This document shows positions 1-5,680 of a stretch of 5,680 bases of DNA, one piece after another (position 1 is the stretch's first letter; every line of letters begins with the position of its first letter). Location of the stretch: the NCBI GenBank assembly GCA_946479535.1, contig CAMLGP010000237.1, positions 1 through 5,680 on the forward strand, written 5' to 3'. Below the pieces are notes generated by a model. It was not told where the DNA came from. It searched no databases and worked only from the letters and a program-made list of their open reading frames with translations. This DNA is from an uncultured Bacteroidota bacterium. GTDB taxonomy: Bacteria > Bacteroidota > Bacteroidia > Chitinophagales > Chitinophagaceae. The translations under genes were made by a program, and so were the position numbers.

Positions 1-450
1 ACCCGTTACATCCAATTTTTCTGTTGGAGCAGTATTGGCAATACCGATATTACCTGCGCTGGTAATACGCATTCTTTCAGTATAGGTGCCTGAAGTTGTT
101 GTAAAGAAATTAAGATTGCGGGAATTGGTACCGTTACCGATAGCAAAATCATTACCGGTAGCGTACAGGTATGCCGTATTGGCTCCGCCTAATACACCTG
201 TGGTAGTATTAGAGCCGCTATTGATACCCATATCAATGTAATTGATGCTTTCATTTCCATTATTAGCAGTGGCCACCACATCAGAACTGGCGTTAGTGCC
301 AGCATTTCCATTCTGAATGTTTAGTTGAGCGTAACTGTTGGTATTTCCCTTTCCTACAATTACATTTTGGTAACTGGTTCCACCTGAAACACCAGCATCT
401 ACAAGTAACTTTTCACGGTTAGTTCCAGAGAAAGCTTCTGAACCAATACC
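1..450 (-). repeat. Tail-fibre-like cassette, copy 2 (protein-level repeat)
   Basis: This encodes residues 540-689 of the large fibre protein and reaches the left edge. It has the same order of motifs as copy 1: GIG...EKLLVDAG, VGKGN, LNIQN, ASSDVVATA, YIDMGIN, AYLY, ERMRI, GNIGIA and KLDVTG. Relative to copy 1 it has a short insertion after the DAG motif (GVSGGTSYQNV against GTTASVNAI). Because it ends in the same hinge that closes copy 1, a further module probably follows just past the edge. Confidence 0.83.
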
Positions 451-2067
451 AACAGAAAGATTGGCATTGGCCATATCACCCAGGATAAGCGCATTTGCGG
501 CGTTTACAATAGTGTTGTAACCAACAGCTGTAGAATTGGCGCCGCTCACGATGCTGTTGGAACCCAGTGCTGTTCCATTTGCTACCCATCCTACCTGGGC
601 ACTATTCCCAAGCGCCACGCCATTATTTCCATTTACAAGCGTGGAACTACCGATAGCCAGAGGGTTAGAAAGACTGAAAGCAGTAGATGCGCCATTTCCT
701 ATCACAATACCACTGGCGCTATTGACTGTAGCATTGGTACCCAAAGCAAGTGCATTACTGATATTCCAGGCAGTATTTGCACCTGAGCCCATTACATAAG
801 AATGTGTTGAGTTATTTGTGGTTGCATTTATTCCCAGTGCAATAGAGTTGGCATCAAAACGTCCAACCTGTGTACTGTTCTGTTTTATCACCAGCGCCTG
901 GTTATCTGTTGTTCCCAGGAAATTGGTGGAAGGATTGGTTCCTGCATTGCCCAATACAGACCATGAGTTGCTGGAAGAAGCAAGGGCAGAAGGATGTAAT
1001 TTCCTTACTACACCGTTGACAATAGTAACCACACTGTCTGTATTGGCACCTGTTTGTACGCCTGTTAAAAACAACGGATTAGTGCCATTTACTGATAATT
1101 TATATGCTGGATTGGCAATACCGATCCCTACATTACCAGATCCATCAATCCGCATTCTTTCATTGGTGCTTTGTGAAGTACCACCGGTCATGAATACGAG
1201 TGATTTTGAAGCAGACCCTGTTCCTACTAATAAATTTTGACCAATATTATATAAATAAGCGTCATTGGCATTACCCATAGCGCCACTGGTATTACCGCTA
1301 CTGTTGATACCCATATCTACATAATTGGTGGTTTCGCTTCCGTTATCAGCAGTTGCTACTACATCTGATGAAGCAGAACCTCCCGCATTACTGTTCTGGA
1401 TATTCAACTGGAGATAGTTATTGATATTTCCTTTACCCACTATGGCGTTTACGGATGCAGTTGTTCCTGCATCAACTACTAATTTTTCAGGATTTGTACC
1501 ATTGAATGTTGATGTACCAATTCCGAGATTCCCGGTATTGGTAAGGATCATCTTCTGTGTATTGTTAGTAATAAATGGAAGAGAATAGTTACTGGTAGTT
1601 CCTATGTTTTGTTGGGAAGTAACATTATTGCCTCCATAGATCCAGGGAGTACCCGCACTTGCACCTGGCAAAACCTCAGCAGTAACCAGCCAGTTGGCGC
1701 CATTACTCACCACTCGCATCGCCTTATTGGTTTGCGATAATGGCCATGTTGTAAGTCCATCAATGGTTTGAGAAGAGGTAGTAGCAATAGTTAGCGTGGA
1801 AGCATTTGAACTGGTATTCTTGATCCAATAGATCCTTCCCTGGCAGGCTGTTGCATCAGGCAGCGTTAAAGTCGCTGCCGCTGTGCCAGTGAACACAAGC
1901 ATATTGTCAGCCGCACCGGCTGTGGAATTGGCACTGAATGCAGTGTATTTGGTAGCCATTGATCCACGAACATCTAACGTGGAATTGGGAGTAGTGGTCC
2001 CAACTCCAATCTGGGCGCCAGCGTAAACCGTAAGAAGTAGCAGGATTGCTGTAAATAAGCTTTTCAT
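1..2067 (-). CDS. Large secreted fibre/adhesin-like protein with YadA-like beta-roll and duplicated tail-fibre cassettes (3' end beyond window)
   Basis: The first 689 codons are visible and open to the left edge, with no stop or frameshift in a codon-by-codon reading; the C-terminus is missing. Residues 1-18 form a Sec signal peptide (MKSLF, a Leu-rich core, then AGA before Q19). Next come a GVGTTTPNSTLDVRG hinge (21-35), a beta module (about 50-130; TLTLP, IKN, NGANW), cassette copy 1 (182-329), a linker with NFLGTTDNQALV (382-393), a YadA-head-like beta-roll (406-531) and cassette copy 2 (540-689). It is very rich in Asn, Thr, Ser, Gly and Ala, and I found one Cys (C75). ERMRI followed by GNVGIG and a KLxVxG motif is typical, from memory, of tail-fibre-like and Bacteroidota surface proteins, which often end in an S74 intramolecular chaperone; that part would lie outside the window. 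The role is inferred: an extracellular, possibly trimeric adhesive fibre. It is last of the visible operon, 35 bp after the preceding stop. Confidence 0.88.
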   Translation of the reverse strand, partial: MKSLFTAILLLLTVYAGAQIGVGTTTPNSTLDVRGSMATKYTAFSANSTAGAADNMLVFTGTAAATLTLPDATACQGRIYWIKNTSSNASTLTIATTSSQTIDGLTTWPLSQTNKAMRVVSNGANWLVTAEVLPGASAGTPWIYGGNNVTSQQNIGTTSNYSLPFITNNTQKMILTNTGNLGIGTSTFNGTNPEKLVVDAGTTASVNAIVGKGNINNYLQLNIQNSNAGGSASSDVVATADNGSETTNYVDMGINSSGNTSGAMGNANDAYLYNIGQNLLVGTGSASKSLVFMTGGTSQSTNERMRIDGSGNVGIGIANPAYKLSVNGTNPLFLTGVQTGANTDSVVTIVNGVVRKLHPSALASSSNSWSVLGNAGTNPSTNFLGTTDNQALVIKQNSTQVGRFDANSIALGINATTNNSTHSYVMGSGANTAWNISNALALGTNATVNSASGIVIGNGASTAFSLSNPLAIGSSTLVNGNNGVALGNSAQVGWVANGTALGSNSIVSGANSTAVGYNTIVNAANALILGDMANANLSVGIGSEAFSGTNREKLLVDAGVSGGTSYQNVIVGKGNTNSYAQLNIQNGNAGTNASSDVVATANNGNESINYIDMGINSGSNTTTGVLGGANTAYLYATGNDFAIGNGTNSRNLNFFTTTSGTYTERMRITSAGNIGIANTAPTEKLDVTG
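475..852 (-). repeat. YadA-head-like beta-roll repeats with a 30-residue super-period
   Basis: Residues 406-531 of the large fibre protein contain nine hydrophobic-Gly turns (Gly at 412, 427, 443, 457, 473, 487, 502, 516 and 530), spaced 14-16 residues apart, as in SIALG, LALG, LAIG, VALG and TAVG. This is the pattern of the left-handed beta-roll in heads of trimeric autotransporter adhesins such as YadA. In the middle, alternate repeats differ, giving a 30-residue unit whose aromatic residue falls at exactly W434, F464 and W494. The assignment rests on the motif pattern only; no structure prediction was run. Confidence 0.75.
1081..1524 (-). repeat. Tail-fibre-like cassette, copy 1 (protein-level repeat)
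   Basis: This encodes residues 182-329 of the large fibre protein. It opens with a GIG...EKLVVDAG hinge, continues through VGKGN, LNIQN, ASSDVVATA and YVDMGIN, and ends with ERMRI, GNVGIG and KLSVNG. The core at residues 208-259 aligns without gaps to residues 569-620 of copy 2, with 38 of 52 positions identical by eye. DNA similarity is visibly lower, so the duplication is old or has been under protein-level selection. The function is unknown; the motifs resemble shaft segments of tail-fibre-like proteins. Confidence 0.85.
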
Positions 2068-2102
2068 TTTGACCTAATATTGGATTTCGAGTTTAGTTTG
2101 GT

Positions 2103-3521
2103 TTATAATTTCAACAATTTGAAATTGAAATTTTCTTTTTCATCTGTTATTTTAAGGGAATATGTGCCTGGCTGAAAATCTTTGTTGAAAAGGATTTCAT
2201 ATTGCCCGCCATTCTTCACGGACAATTCTCCTTTCTGTACTACCTGACCATTAATTGAAATGAGCTGGTATTTGAAATTTCCTGTTAGTGTGCCAGTTGC
2301 AAACAGGATGATCTTATTGTGAACGGGATTTGTGAAAAGGATTAATTGTTCTGTATGAGCTCCGTTCGTTACAGCTACAATACGTGAGAATTTCTCTTTT
2401 TTATCATTGTCTGTTGTTTTCAGTCGATAATAGGCAATAGTCCGGATGGGAACATTATCATTTATATAATATTGTTCTGTTTTTCCGTTGTTACGTCCTT
2501 TTATACTGGAGATCTGATAGAAGATTGATCCATCATCACTGCGTTCAACAGTATGAACATCTATGTTATATTCTTTTTCTGTCTGCCATTCAACCAGGGT
2601 ATGATCATCCTGTTTTTTAGCAGTGAAAGAGATCAGTGTTAGCGGTAATACCCAGGATTTGCTTCCAAAGGTGAAGCTGTTGAAGGTTGAGATAACATTA
2701 GAAGTGATGTTGCCGGTGGTAGCGGGATTGCCTGTGGCTGAACCTCCATTATCTGTCCACAAAGAACCATTCCAGCCGGCCACTGCAAGATCTGCGAGAA
2801 TATAATTGGGAAAATAAACTTTACTTCTATCCCAGTTCAGCGTCACAGTGGCTGTACCACCTGAGATTTTGGTGATGGGCCAGTATTCATATTGATCAAC
2901 TGTACGAAGAGGTAATTGAACGGAATTCAGATTAGTTGTATTTGCCAGGTATCGAGCATTGAATTCACTGCTGGCCGAAAGGCTTCCAATTGAGACTGTC
3001 CTCTCTACTGTTCCGTTACCAACTGGAAATATAAAATTAGTAGTCCCCAATTTTTTTATCCAGCCATTTACATGCCGTGTATCAGCATCCCCACTATAGG
3101 ATGAACCTGATTGGTAGACAAGATAGTTTGGAGTAGCTGAAGTAGTGATGATTCCGCTGGTAAAGGTATGTGCACCGCTTACACTGAGGTTATTATTCAG
3201 TGTAATGCCAGCGGCATTGTTTGTGACCAGGTTAAAAGTTTTTAAATCCTGGGATCCATTTACAGATTGAGCAGCGGTGCCATTAATATAAATAGTGCCG
3301 GAACCAACTGGCATACCCGTCTCACTATTGCTAATATTTGCTTTCAGGTAAAAATTTCCATTATTCGTCAAAACGGCAGTGGTAGTGTTTGTAAAATTGC
3401 CAAAACCTGTTACTGAACCTCCTGAATGAATCTGGAGATTACCGGAATTGGTAAAGGCATCCTGGGCACTTAGTTTGCCATATACAATGATCAGAATTAT
3501 ATATAAAAAAAGTTTTTTCAT
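2103..3521 (-). CDS. Secreted beta-rich protein with T9SS C-terminal sorting domain
   Basis: 472 residues. The start is the ATG at 3521, which puts a clear signal peptide at residues 1-19 (MKKLF, an Ile/Leu-rich core, then LSA before Q20). An in-frame ATG at 3608 would add 29 polar residues overlapping the preceding gene and bury that signal. The body (about 21-286) is beta-rich, with repeated G/N-containing strands and a GWIKKLGTTNFIFPVG motif at 153-168 typical of Bacteroidota surface proteins. Residues 292-385 match the common LPLTLISFTA...VEW...YYRLKTTD segment, probably fibronectin-III-like. Residues 392-472 look like a type A T9SS sorting domain (FTNPV, GQVV, PGTYSLKI, terminal KLLKL), which should route the protein through the outer membrane for surface attachment or release. 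No catalytic motif was seen. The gap from the preceding stop is 14 bp. Its substrate or partner is unknown; an adhesive or structural role is inferred. Confidence 0.9.
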   Translation of the reverse strand: MKKLFLYIILIIVYGKLSAQDAFTNSGNLQIHSGGSVTGFGNFTNTTTAVLTNNGNFYLKANISNSETGMPVGSGTIYINGTAAQSVNGSQDLKTFNLVTNNAAGITLNNNLSVSGAHTFTSGIITTSATPNYLVYQSGSSYSGDADTRHVNGWIKKLGTTNFIFPVGNGTVERTVSIGSLSASSEFNARYLANTTNLNSVQLPLRTVDQYEYWPITKISGGTATVTLNWDRSKVYFPNYILADLAVAGWNGSLWTDNGGSATGNPATTGNITSNVISTFNSFTFGSKSWVLPLTLISFTAKKQDDHTLVEWQTEKEYNIDVHTVERSDDGSIFYQISSIKGRNNGKTEQYYINDNVPIRTIAYYRLKTTDNDKKEKFSRIVAVTNGAHTEQLILFTNPVHNKIILFATGTLTGNFKYQLISINGQVVQKGELSVKNGGQYEILFNKDFQPGTYSLKITDEKENFNFKLLKL

Positions 3522-3535
3522 ATTGGATACTGTTT

Positions 3536-5365
3536 CTATTGCGTACTTACAAGTATCTGAATATCCTGAATGGTTATTGTTGTATTGGCAACGGTAGAAT
3601 TGCACCACAGCTCGAAATAATCATTTGGCCCCACATCAGAAAGATATATTACCGTAGAAAACTGGATGGGCTGGTTCGCAACACCAGGTCGCAAAGTAGT
3701 CTCTCCATATCTTGTAATACCAGTTGCCAAAGCATTTGTAGTCACTGGATTTTTTACGAGCCCTATATTGATTACTGAAGTTGACTGGTTTGTCATGATA
3801 TTTCCCGAGATGGTGATAAATGCATCTCTTCTGTTAGTGGGCTGATAGGTCAGCCTGTTAATATTACCTATGCCTCCTGCAGCATTGGTGACAGTCCATT
3901 TACAGGTTGAAGAAGTTGTTTTGAGATAATCCCAGTTTACTTTATACCAGGTAGATACCAGGGAAAGCAAGGTGGTGGTTGTATTGTTGGTAATATTAAG
4001 GTAACAATTAGGCTTCTTATCGGCCATACCTGCATTGCTTTCTAAAATAACATTGGCATCCCTTCCATCGGTACGTGTAAAATCAAACCCTTCAATAAAT
4101 TTCCCGGTATTGTTCCAGGAATTTCCGGTCATTGATATACTGGAGAAGGCAGTAAAAGTACCTGGCTGATAATATATGGCGGTATCGCCAGCAAGTCCAT
4201 TGTAGTATCCCCCAGATGCTAACTGAATAGTGGCTGCAGAACCTTTGCTTAAGTTAATGCCATAATTACATCCAATAAAATCTGTTTCAGCTACTTTCAG
4301 AATTACACCCGCAACATTTCCATGGATTAATATTCCGTTTCCTTTTGCATTGGATATATCCGTTTCAAACACCCATAGTTCAGCATTTGTTGAATCCAGG
4401 ATTGTATTGTAGAATCGGTCAAAAGTGCAATCTTTTATTTCATTATAGGTGTCGTTACCTACAAAACGAATGGCATCTTCACCAACCTGTGTTCCGTAAT
4501 TTGTTAAGGTTGTAGCATCAAACTGCAACATTTTGAAGTATGCAGGTGATGTACAACGGAACATTGGTTTACCGGTCAGGCCGGTATATGCAGCTATTGT
4601 AGCTGTGCCATATGACAATCCCTGGAAAGTAACAGGATAGGGAAGGTTTATTAAGATAGTCTGGTCAATATCATAGGTTTCGTCTCCAAGACGAACAACG
4701 GTGGGACCTGTCATGTGAAGGGAAAGGAATTCTACAACTTCTTTTAATGTTGTCCAGCTGCTGTTGGCATTTACAGATACTAATGTTTCAGTTTTTGAAA
4801 CTTTGTTTTTTATAACCCAGTTGCCATTGGTTGCAATGTAAGTTTCTGCACAATATCTCGTCAGCGTTGATGTTGGGTTAACATCTACAGTAGCTCCCCC
4901 ATTTCCCTGAACGGTAATGAGATCAGTGTGTGAACCCACATTCTTAATTGTAATTTCCAGGCCATCATCTGAGGCAGTAGTTGCCGGGAGGGTCAATGTT
5001 ATATCATTACTGGCAAGAACCATCGTTTCTGTTTTTGTAAGCGTGGCGTTGGCAGTTTTATTTACAACGTTCATTGATGCTGTTGCCACCAGCTTCCATT
5101 TTGTGCCATTCCAGTAATAGTAACCATCCGGGAGGGTCCCGCCTGTGCTAAATACTAACATACCGGCAGGAACTGTACCGGTTAATGGGGCAACAAGACT
5201 GGCATCATTCAGTGCTACCCTGGAAGGAAGAAAGCCTTTGTTAGTGCTTTCCATTTCCAGCAATGAATTGGCATTGATGGTATTTGGGTTGTTACCAATC
5301 TTAACCTGTGCATGAGTGATTACACAGAAAAAAACTAAAAAGACAGTTGTTAAGTTTTTCATCAT
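3536..5365 (-). CDS. Secreted spike-like protein: Bacteroidota N-terminal module, predicted beta-helix, C1q/TNF-like C-terminus
   Basis: 609 residues from the ATG at 5365; the next codon is also ATG (5362), and a TTG at 5380 would only add residues overlapping the preceding gene. Residues 1-19 are a Sec signal (MMKNLTTVFLVFF, then THA before Q20). Residues 20-93 form a familiar Bacteroidota module (LLEMESTNKGFLPSRVAL, AGMLVF, GYYYWNGTKWK). Residues 98-188 are a beta module shared with the large fibre protein (TLTLP, IKN, NGNW). Residues about 195-450 show short hydrophobic strands and Gly/Asn turns (NEIKDCTFDRF, GNGILIHGNVAGV, GCNYGINLSKG), as in right-handed beta-helices of tailspikes and pectin-lyase-like proteins. 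Residues about 495-609 (NRLTYQ, RYGETTLR, QPIQFSTVIYL, DYFELW, TITIQDIQ) resemble C-terminal jelly-roll domains of phage structural proteins. No T9SS sorting domain is apparent. Probable role: surface spike or glycan binder; any enzymatic activity is unproven. Confidence 0.9.
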   Translation of the reverse strand: MMKNLTTVFLVFFCVITHAQVKIGNNPNTINANSLLEMESTNKGFLPSRVALNDASLVAPLTGTVPAGMLVFSTGGTLPDGYYYWNGTKWKLVATASMNVVNKTANATLTKTETMVLASNDITLTLPATTASDDGLEITIKNVGSHTDLITVQGNGGATVDVNPTSTLTRYCAETYIATNGNWVIKNKVSKTETLVSVNANSSWTTLKEVVEFLSLHMTGPTVVRLGDETYDIDQTILINLPYPVTFQGLSYGTATIAAYTGLTGKPMFRCTSPAYFKMLQFDATTLTNYGTQVGEDAIRFVGNDTYNEIKDCTFDRFYNTILDSTNAELWVFETDISNAKGNGILIHGNVAGVILKVAETDFIGCNYGINLSKGSAATIQLASGGYYNGLAGDTAIYYQPGTFTAFSSISMTGNSWNNTGKFIEGFDFTRTDGRDANVILESNAGMADKKPNCYLNITNNTTTTLLSLVSTWYKVNWDYLKTTSSTCKWTVTNAAGGIGNINRLTYQPTNRRDAFITISGNIMTNQSTSVINIGLVKNPVTTNALATGITRYGETTLRPGVANQPIQFSTVIYLSDVGPNDYFELWCNSTVANTTITIQDIQILVSTQ

Positions 5366-5376
5366 TCTGGATTTTA

Positions 5377-5680
5377 TCAATTTATTTCCTGCAGGTTTGA
5401 TTTATTGAATTTATTTTTCTTTTTCAGGTTGTATTCATAGTTCAAACCCAGCACGAAATAGCAATCACCTTTCAAAGGATTAAACACATAAAAGGGGATT
5501 GAAAAATTCCGGAAGCAGAGACCATTTACAATACCTGGTTCTATATAATCCTTGTGAAATTGCCTGGTATATTGCATTGCAATCCCGGAAAAGAAATTGT
5601 CGGAAAAAGAGTAACCCGCCTCGGACCAGTTAAAAAAGAAATTGGATATATCTTTTTTGGTGGCGATGCTGTATTGAGAC
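5377..5680 (-). CDS. Probable outer-membrane beta-barrel protein, C-terminal 100 residues (5' end beyond window)
   Basis: The frame is open from the right edge (first whole codon at 5679) to the TGA at 5377-5379, giving 100 residues; the ATG at 5577 is internal, because the reading frame continues upstream with protein-like sequence. Aromatic-rich stretches of 8-12 residues (FFFNWSEAGYSF, FFSGIAMQYTRQF, FSIPFYVFN, YFVLGLNYEYNL) are separated by short polar turns, the look of transmembrane strands of an outer-membrane barrel. The last predicted strand is followed by a charged tail (KKKNKFNKSNLQEIN), so it does not end on the classic terminal Phe. I do not recognise the family; it does not obviously match PorP/SprF from memory. 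The stop lies 11 bp before the spike gene, indicating co-transcription. A soluble beta-rich protein remains possible. Confidence 0.72.
   Translation of the reverse strand, partial: SQYSIATKKDISNFFFNWSEAGYSFSDNFFSGIAMQYTRQFHKDYIEPGIVNGLCFRNFSIPFYVFNPLKGDCYFVLGLNYEYNLKKKNKFNKSNLQEIN

Larger units (their letters stand above)
1..5680 (-). other. Probable four-gene operon for cell-surface proteins
   Basis: All four genes read leftward with gaps of 11, 14 and 35 bp, and none of the gaps holds a visible hairpin followed by a T-run. The products are thematically matched: a probable outer-membrane barrel, then three signal-peptide proteins dominated by fibre-type folds. The promoter should lie right of the window and the terminator left of it; neither is visible. 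A start-proximal ATCCA motif recurs before three of the genes. Co-transcription is inferred from spacing, not shown. Confidence 0.7.

Noticed and set aside
536..1240. Two plus-strand open frames (536-799 and 818-1240)
   Set aside because: They lie opposite the repetitive fibre gene, whose minus-strand frame is uninterrupted and has recognisable motifs. Their translations are Pro/Leu/Val-rich antisense composition without any domain.
2068..2102. Terminator or separate promoter in the 35-bp gap before the large fibre gene
   Set aside because: No inverted repeat with a T-run and no clear Bacteroidota promoter pair (TTG with TAnnTTTG) can be seen.
3522..3608. ATG at 3608 as start of the T9SS protein
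   Set aside because: It would place 29 polar residues before a perfect signal peptide and overlap the spike gene by 73 bases; the internal ATG at 3521 is far better.
3536..3900. Diversity-generating retroelement target at the C-terminus of the spike protein
   Set aside because: The Asn/Thr-rich tip prompted the idea, but there is no template repeat, reverse transcriptase or accessory gene in the window, and the whole protein shares this composition.
2623..5117. Plus-strand open frames at 2623-2805, 3539-3778 and 4917-5117
   Set aside because: All lie antisense to well-supported genes, show no domain, and have no gap of their own for a promoter.
1..5365. Prophage tail module
   Set aside because: Tail-fibre-like motifs are present, but all three proteins have Sec signal peptides and one has a T9SS sorting domain; no capsid, tail-tube, baseplate or lysis gene is visible.
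5366..5380. TTG at 5380 as start of the spike protein
   Set aside because: It overlaps the preceding stop and adds five charged or polar residues before two adjacent ATG codons that lead straight into the signal peptide.
5377..5577. Separate 66-residue gene starting at the ATG at 5577
   Set aside because: The same frame stays open to the window edge and encodes aromatic strand-like sequence upstream, so this is the tail of a longer gene.

Overview
The window is almost entirely coding, and every supported gene lies on the minus strand, so the genes read from right to left. The style points to Bacteroidota, probably a Chitinophagaceae-like lineage. Three consecutive proteins have short Sec signal peptides ending in Ala-Gln, one carries a type IX secretion (T9SS) C-terminal sorting domain, two have N-terminal modules I recognise from Bacteroidota surface proteins, and no clear Shine-Dalgarno sequence precedes any start. 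The species call is inference; there is no marker gene in the window.

Layout in transcription order: (1) the last 100 residues of a probable outer-membrane beta-barrel protein, cut by the right edge; (2) a 609-residue secreted spike-like protein with a Bacteroidota N-terminal module, a beta-sandwich-like module, a predicted right-handed beta-helix and a C-terminal domain that looks like a C1q/TNF-type or tail-fibre jelly roll; (3) a 472-residue secreted protein with a beta-rich body, a fibronectin-III-like segment and a T9SS sorting domain; (4) the first 689 residues of a large repetitive fibre protein that runs off the left edge. It contains a YadA-head-like beta-roll flanked by two copies of a roughly 150-residue tail-fibre-like cassette. 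The gaps between genes are 11, 14 and 35 bp, and I see no terminator-like hairpin in them, so one operon is the simplest reading.

The operon looks like a set of cell-surface fibres built from parts usually met in phage tail fibres, tailspikes and trimeric adhesins, but carrying bacterial Sec signal peptides. A plausible but unproven picture is that the barrel protein sits in the outer membrane while the three exported proteins form or decorate an adhesive surface structure. No enzyme active site, RNA gene, mobile element, CRISPR array, promoter or terminator could be supported. No stretch longer than 35 bp lacks a gene.
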